Below, piece after piece: positions 58,360 through 64,000 of a stretch of DNA of 64,000 nt (position 1 is the first letter of the stretch; each line of letters opens with the position of its first letter). Source of the DNA: Saccharina japonica (Eukaryota; Sar; Phaeophyceae; Laminariales; Laminariaceae); NCBI GenBank assembly GCA_008828725.1, contig MEHQ01004509.1, forward strand, positions 62,001 through 126,000, in the 5' to 3' direction. The notes under the pieces are model-generated. The model was not told where the DNA came from, did no database searches, and was given only the letters and a program-made list of their open reading frames with translations. The translations under genes were made by a program, and so were the position numbers.

Positions 58360-58672
58360 TTGTAGGTCCTATGAGTCAAGATCGTGGGTTCGAGCCCCCC
58401 CGAGTGCATGCTCGTAGGGACGTTTTCTCCCAACAAAAAAAATCTTGACTCACTAGCGGAAAGCGCGAGAGCGTGAGTTAGCAATGTGCGATGAAAATCG
58501 ACGAGCGTTGGGAATGCTGAACCCTCTGCGCGATAAAAATGAAGGCACAAACCGTAGTGGAGAGGAGGGAGAAGAGCCTTGTTGTGACCCCGGATCTGAG
58601 TTACGCCTATCGAGGGAGAGGGGCAAAAGTGCGAAGATAACAGATGGGACAGAAAAAGAAGAAAAAACAAAA
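58360..58672 (+). repeat. SINE variant with different head
   Basis: Box B-like GTGGGTTCGAGCCCC near 58383 is followed by an unrelated middle (ACTAGCGGAAAGCGCGAGAG) and then by the common body and tail (GACCCCGGATCTGAG, GATGGGACAG, A-rich end). Box A is not clear. It shares its head type with 52815-53816. Confidence 0.65.
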
Positions 58673-58737
58673 CCCTATTATACGTACGTATGATATGGTC
58701 CCCCGTAATGGCTGTAATTGCACTGATTGTGGCGAAG

Positions 58738-59462
58738 TGGGTGCCCTCCTCTGTTGTTAGCGACGCCCACACGTATCCGTTGTATGGGTGGCGCCCAAGG
58801 GAATGGAGACAGAGGGTGGGGGAGTTCGTAGGGAAACCGCGGCGGACGAAAGCAGGAAAGAGACGGCAAACAGAGTAGGTACCAGTACCAGACCGACTAG
58901 CTGGTAGAACCTGCCTGTACTACGGGCACAAACCTGCCTCAGCTGGCTGGAAGGTACTTTTGGTGTGCTCTGGCTGCCTGTCTTTTCCTGTCGTTCTTAG
59001 TCTTGCTTTGTTGGCACTGTTTTTTTTCGGTTCATTTCATTTCATTTCGTTTCGTTTCATTTCATTTGGTTTCTTTTAACTAGATGTCGCATCTCATCTG
59101 GGAGAAGCACGACATTTTTTTTCTTTTCATTTTGTCATGCTTTTGTTTGGTTGCTTGATTGTTGATTTGCTTCAGTATGTTTACTTTCTACTATTTTTCC
59201 TTTTCGCTTTTTTCTTTCTTTTCTCTTTTTTCCTCTTGCATGCACCTGGATTGCTAGCAGGGTAGGTCTTGCCTGTCGTATATGGCATTGCATTGTCTAC
59301 TCTGCTTACTGCACTGAGTGTATTATCTCTGTGTCGTAGTTTTGTGACCACAGAACTGGTACCTTTTTAGGATGACGAATCGGCACGGACACTGGGTGTG
59401 CTGTGTGCTGGATGTCGACGGGTAGAAAGGAAGGTTTAATGTGAAGAACACACACACACACA
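58738..59462 (+). repeat. AC-tailed repeat R, longest plus copy
   Basis: About 725 bp ending in TTTAATGTGAAGAAC and an AC run (59449-59462). Matching truncated copies start at different points and end alike: 4196-4426, the short match at 553, and minus copies at 54155 and 11048. No reverse transcriptase frame is visible, so it may be the 3' end of a LINE or a non-autonomous retroposon. Confidence 0.75.
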
Positions 59463-59697
59463 GGCCACATGTCCCTTGGCCCCACAAATAACGGCATCCA
59501 TTTTGCACACGAGTACCGGGTACACGGCACAGGCCCAATAATGGAGATAGACGAACGGTGAGAATGCTCAGCTGTATCCCAGTTGCAACTATACTATAAA
59601 TAGAGAGGTGGTACCGGGTGATGGGAAAACAGTACGTAGCTAGAGCTACGTATAATATGATACGAGTACATACGTAGACGAAAGGTCTGACGATCAA

Positions 59698-59855
59698 AGA
59701 TGTCGGGAGACAGGACTTTCAAACCTCGACAGACAGCAGCTTTGCCTTGACATGCCGTGACTGACACCAAACTACTAGGTTTTAGTCTGGAACACTTCGG
59801 CCCTACACCCTTGACAGCGCATGTTCTGCCTTGCTTGACATGTCTCCCGACATCT
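59698..59855. repeat. Small hairpin-ended segment
   Basis: AGATGTCGGGAGACA (59698-59712) is perfectly mirrored at 59841-59855, around a 128-bp centre. It could be a tiny foldback element. A TSD is not evident. Confidence 0.5.
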
Positions 59856-60059
59856 TTGCTGACGATGGCTTGTCGAAAATGTCGTTTGAGTTGCATCCCG
59901 TGAGGGTTGACGGGAAAGTATATTTTAAAAACAAAAATCAAAATCAGCTAATCAAAATCAGCTAATCAAAATGATCAGCTAGCGGTGAGATCGAGGATTT
60001 CGTCGAAACTCGTCTTTGCTACATACGAAGCTGAGTGTGATACTTCGATCGCGCGTACT

Positions 60060-60831
60060 TAAGGGGCCCCTTCGGTGATGATGAAACACGAGTACTTGAG
60101 AGTTACAACAAAAAACAAAAACGTTATTTTTACAGCAGCAATACTATTTCTGGTATATTAACACCATATCAGTACTCCATACGGAAAACGGCGTAGCTCA
60201 AGTTCTAATGCTCAGACCTTCGACCGACAAACGTATAACTTGTTCGTTATAATCTCTACAGTAGGAGGTATTGGGACCATTGTAACTGCAAGGGAGGGCA
60301 AGCATTGCTGTGTTTGCATCACGAAACGAAAGTGCTCCGCAGCAAGATTTTGATCGTTTCGGAGCTCCTGTTTTGTATCTGCACTCTGCTTTGGCCACGT
60401 AGGACGCTACGGGCGGTCGAACTAGAGGCCCAGGTACGTTCACCTACTAGTGCTCGGCGTCCTCGTCGAAAATCTGAGTGGAAACAGTATCAGCAGCCGG
60501 AGAAACTGCAATTTTTCAAATCGTCTTGGGTACCAGGGGTATGGCGAGTCGTTTTCGAGTAAGAGGCACTTTTCGTGACGAACAAGGCGTCTGATCGATA
60601 TGCCTCCCGAGACACAAATGTTGACCATGATCTAGGCTTTTTGAAACTACTCATTGGGCGAAATTCTGAGCATTAGAACTGGAGAAATGCCGTTTTCCGT
60701 AGGGAGTACGGATATCGTGCTATTATACCAGAAATAGCATTGCTGTATAAAAAACGAATACATATATACCAGGTATATTTTTTCAACACTCGAGTACTCT
60801 TGTTTCATCATGACCGAAGGGGCCCCCTAAG
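60060..60831. mobile_element. Foldback element FB7
   Basis: The tips GGGGCCCCTTCGG and CCGAAGGGGCCCC are mirrored. Arms of about 170 bp pair through ACGAGTACT, CTATTTCTGGTAT, GTACTCC.TACGGAAAACGG and TTCTAATGCTCAGA. The arms differ by substitutions and by an insertion with TATACCTGGTATA (60763-60775 on the right arm). The centre (60260-60640) encodes nothing recognised. Confidence 0.75.
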
Positions 60832-60904
60832 GGTTTTATATGTCCTCGTAATATTTGCAGTGCGATGAATACGTCATCTAAAGGGCTACGTACGCCAAAC
60901 ACGA

Positions 60905-61482
60905 CATGCGCGTTTTTTTTTTTTTTTTCCCCCATCCCATTTACAAGAACGGTGGGAATGAGGAGCGTGACAGACGCCTTCAAGTGGTCAAACTCCTAAC
61001 TGCATTAAGCTACTGCGTTGGCGGCTCTTCTCTTTTTGCTGTGTTCCTGCAATTAATTGTCATTGATGGGATCGTTTTTTATTCTAAGCGATTTGGGTCA
61101 GCACATAAACCTTTTTTTACTGACCGGCAGGTAATTGATGGGTGTGCGTGGTGGGTGAGAGATTTACTGGGTTGGTCGGTTGGTCCCTCGGCTGGTAGTC
61201 CCACAATCACCAACACCACCCACCAACATTTACTGTTAATTAAGCGATGCGTGTCAGCGCAAAAACCTTGTACGAGTACAGAGAAAAATGTACCAGTAAA
61301 CAAATACATCTGAATCATTTCATAATTCGTTTTTGTTGTATGATCTTTTTGCTCGTATTTTGTAAAATCTGTATCAGGTATCAGGTCGGTTGGTCCCTGG
61401 GCTGGTAGTCCTACAATCACCAACACCACCCACCAACATTTATTGTTAAGCGATGCGTGTCAGCGCAAAAACCTTGTACAGA
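60905..61482 (+). repeat. SINE tail scrap, then repeats Q and S
   Basis: A T run and CCCCATCCCATTTA at 60910-60943 resemble a reversed SINE tail. 60945-61115 is a Q copy. S units follow at about 61121-61275 and 61384-61482. Confidence 0.65.
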
Positions 61483-61534
61483 GAAAAATGCAAACTAAGA
61501 AATCTGAATCATTTCAGAATTCGTTTTTATTTNG

Positions 61535-61876
61535 CCGGTCGCCCCGGTAGAGTAGTGGTCTGCTTCAAAGACTACTATCATTGGTACCCAGGATCGAATC
61601 CCACCGTGGTGAGAGATTTTGTCTTTATTTGAAAAAATAAAAAGGAACCAATTGCGGAGAGCGCCTTCGTGGCGTGGGTAGGCGGAATCCGACGCAAGTC
61701 GACGGGGGAAGAAAGCGCTGAAATCTTCTCGCGATAAAAATGCAAGGCAAGAACCGTAGTGGGGGAGGAGGGAGAAGAGCCCACTGTGTGACCCCGGATC
61801 TGAGTTACGACAAAGGAGGAGAGAGAAAGGAAGGGCGAAGATAATAAATGGGATGGAGAAAAAAAAAGAAAAAAGT
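61535..61876 (+). repeat. SINE copy, full length
   Basis: CCGGTCGCCCCGGTAGAGTA start, box B-like GGATCGAATCC, common body, AAATGGGATGG plus A-rich tail. One ambiguous base precedes it at 61533. Very similar to 54291-54633. Confidence 0.85.
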
Positions 61877-61915
61877 ACCAACGTTTCTTCTACACGTCGA
61901 TACGAGCAAACCCAA

Positions 61916-62256
61916 CCGGTCGCCCCGGTAGAGTAGTGATCAGCTTCAAAGACTACTATCATTGGTACCCAAGATCGAATCCCACTGTGGTGAGATATTT
62001 TGTCTTTATTTGAAAAAATAAAAAGGAACCAATTGCTGAGAGCGCCTTCGTGGCGTGGGTAGGCGGAATCCGACGCAAGTCGACGAGGGAAGAAAGTGCT
62101 GAAATCTTCTCGCGATAAAAATGCAAGGCTAAAACCGTAGTGGGGGAGGAGGGAGAAGAGCCTGCTTTGTGACCCCGGATCTGAGTTACGACTAGGAAGG
62201 AGAGAGAAAGGAAGGGCGAAGATTATAAATGGGTTGGAAAATAAATAAAAATAAAA
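61916..62256 (+). repeat. SINE copy, full length
   Basis: Same head and body as the copy 40 bp upstream, with a few substitutions (AAGATCGAATCCC at box B) and an AAATAAATAAAAATAAAA tail. Confidence 0.85.
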
Positions 62257-62309
62257 CAGTTTTTGTGCCGACATTCCATCCTGTTCGTTCGATACAGGTT
62301 AAACCATCG

Positions 62310-63060
62310 ATCCACGAAACCGCACCGAACCACACTGTAGGATGTTTGCCCTTTTGAAAACCGAACCGCACCGCACCGTAGGCTTTGCGATATCGGAAAA
62401 CCGCACCGAACCGCACCGTAGGAAAGAAAATATAGCCGAACCGCGCCGTAGGGTTCACGACATCTGAAAACCGCACCGAACCGCACCGTAGCGTTTACGA
62501 TTTCTGAAAACCGCACCGAATCGTACCGTAGGAAATATCACAGCACCGAACCGCACCGTGTGACTGTCAATATCTGAAAACCGCACCGAACCGCACCGTA
62601 AGATTCCCGATTTCTGAAACCCGCACCGAGCCGCACCGTAGGAAATATCCCAGCACCGAACCGCACCGTAGGATTTTCAATATCTGAAAACCGCACCGAA
62701 CCGCCAGACTCATCCCACGGTAGGGGCGCAGCAGATTTGTCTGAGCTCCTCACATGAGGCGCTCAATATCTCGCCCAAAAAATGACTTCGGAAACATTCG
62801 TTCGCGCAACCCGACCGAGCATTTCAATGCGGTAGCGCAAAACCAACATACCAGTAAAGTATTAATAGTATCCGGTGGTTACTCACGTGAGGAGCTCAAC
62901 CGGTCAGAAAATATGAAGCCAAAAAGTGGTAGCCCTACCGTGGGATTTTCAATACTGTATCTGAAAACCGCACCGAACCGCACCGTAAGATGATCGATTT
63001 CTTAAAACCGCACCGAACCGCACCGTAGGAATGTCATAGAAACCGCACCGCACCGTGTGC
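62310..63060. repeat. CCGAACCGCACCG tandem array
   Basis: At least fourteen copies of a core ACCGCACCGAACCGCACCGT, separated by 18-22 variable bases that often read GATTTTCAATATCTGAAA or GGAAATATC.CAG. The array is broken by an unrelated segment at 62705-62935. Alternating spacers suggest higher-order units. It resembles the subterminal repeats of some plant hAT elements, but no TIR is seen. Frames on - read VRFGAV-type repeats and are not genes. Confidence 0.75.
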
Positions 63061-63367
63061 ATCAAGATACGGTGCCAAAACCCGTTTGATCGGTTATTTA
63101 ACGGCTGCGGTTAACTTGAAACCGTATACAAACCGCGGCTCCATCGACCGTGGAACGGTGCTATAGGGTCACGGTTTCGCACGGTTTATGGCGATTTCTG
63201 CTCGGTTTCGTGTCAAAAGTGCTCCCGCTAGCTTGGCTGTTCTTATGGTATTTCATATTTTGATTATTAATTTTTTATTTTTGACGTTAGAATGCAAAAA
63301 AGTTGAATTATATACGTGGTATACTTATATATTCGGAGTATATAATAACTAAGGAGGAAAATAAATG

Positions 63368-63977
63368 CCTCCCGCCCCCACGGCGGTAGGGCCAGATTGA
63401 AGCAAGTAGTAATGGAGATGATAGAGAGTCGAAATAAATATAATAGGAATAAATAAGAAACAAATTGACGGCGCAGGTTCTTAATAGGAGTACAAATAAT
63501 AGAAACGATGGGGACATAAACACAACCAAAGATACAAGAGCTGCCAAACAGTTAGACTTTGCGCATAGGTTTCCTTTGTTTCCGTGATTTTCTGCTTTCG
63601 GGAATGTTATGAGTGGTCAACGCTGAATGAAGCTCATCATACTGCACATTGTCGGATGGCAAAGATGATGATAATAATGATAAGATATAATGACGCTTGA
63701 GGAAGGAAACAGGCGAGTAAGGACCAGAAACGAAGTCCTACTGTTTGGCATACTTTCTTGTAATCTTTCAGGATCTGACCGATATATTCACTGTCCCATC
63801 CGTTATTACTATTTTCTTCACCATATATTTGTGTACTCCTTAATAAAGTGAACCTTCGTGCCGTTCTCTAAGCTATGTGTTCCTATTTATTCCTATTATA
63901 ATTTGAGTTTTCGACCACTATCATCCTTCCCATGACTACTTGCTTCAATCTGGCCCTACCGCCGTGGGGGCGGGAGG
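63368..63977. mobile_element. Foldback element FB6, copy 2
   Basis: Same ends and loop as 48625-49183, with the right arm more diverged by small insertions. The right flank (63978-64000) is also shared with copy 1, up to the window's edge. Confidence 0.85.
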
Positions 63978-64000
63978 AACACAAGACTGTCAACGTGATA

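Noticed and set aside
61495..62274. 259-codon minus-strand frame
   Set aside because: It runs through two SINE copies in reverse, and the repeated phrases are the SINE body translated.

Overview
This is eukaryotic nuclear DNA, dense in repeats and poor in genes. Only one family of host-type proteins is recognisable: two long, intronless, convergent reading frames (about 23.9-26.7 kb on +, 27.4-29.1 kb on -). Both are built of tandem Cys/His units with spacing C-X4-C-X16-C-X2-H-X12. That is the EsV-1-7 motif, named after a protein of the brown-algal virus EsV-1 and best known in the IMMEDIATE UPRIGHT regulator of Ectocarpus. The motif, with the tRNA-derived SINEs, copia LTR element and DNA-transposon relics, points to a stramenopile, most likely a brown alga. 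The species assignment is inference.

Layout. 1-11 kb: a 5'-truncated SINE, a possible hAT-like element (2.04-6.89 kb), a CAG/GGT-rich local duplication, a 3-kb repeat unit that recurs at 49.8-51.9 kb, and two adjacent foldback elements, the first holding a 931-bp transposon with perfect 26-bp inverted ends. 11.15-16.05 kb: a very young Ty1/copia element with almost identical 288-bp LTRs and an AACCA target duplication. Its integrase and reverse transcriptase are missing, and a 21-unit proline-rich array lies where they would be. 16-23 kb: largely anonymous, with a 761-bp TA-flanked MITE and a 42-bp minisatellite. 23.9-29.1 kb: the EsV-1-7 pair. 29-41 kb: mostly anonymous, with one SINE and triplet-rich and degenerate tandem tracts. 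41.8-49.2 kb: four foldback elements in a row. 49.8-64 kb: a mosaic of SINEs, AC-tailed repeats, the second 3-kb repeat copy, more foldbacks, a CCGAACCGCACCG array and the start of another foldback copy at the right edge.

The window is mainly useful as a record of transposition. Nested insertions give empty sites: copia in the AC-tailed repeat, a MITE in a SINE, a SINE in the AC-tailed repeat, and a TIR element in a foldback. Comparing homologous copies also reveals short palindromic insertions at TA dinucleotides (TA to TATTAATA, and TACCAGGTA-type) that look like excision scars of unidentified TA-targeting transposons. I found no convincing functional tRNA or rRNA gene, CRISPR array or bacterial-type operon. 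All coordinates of repeat edges are by eye and may be off by a few bases.
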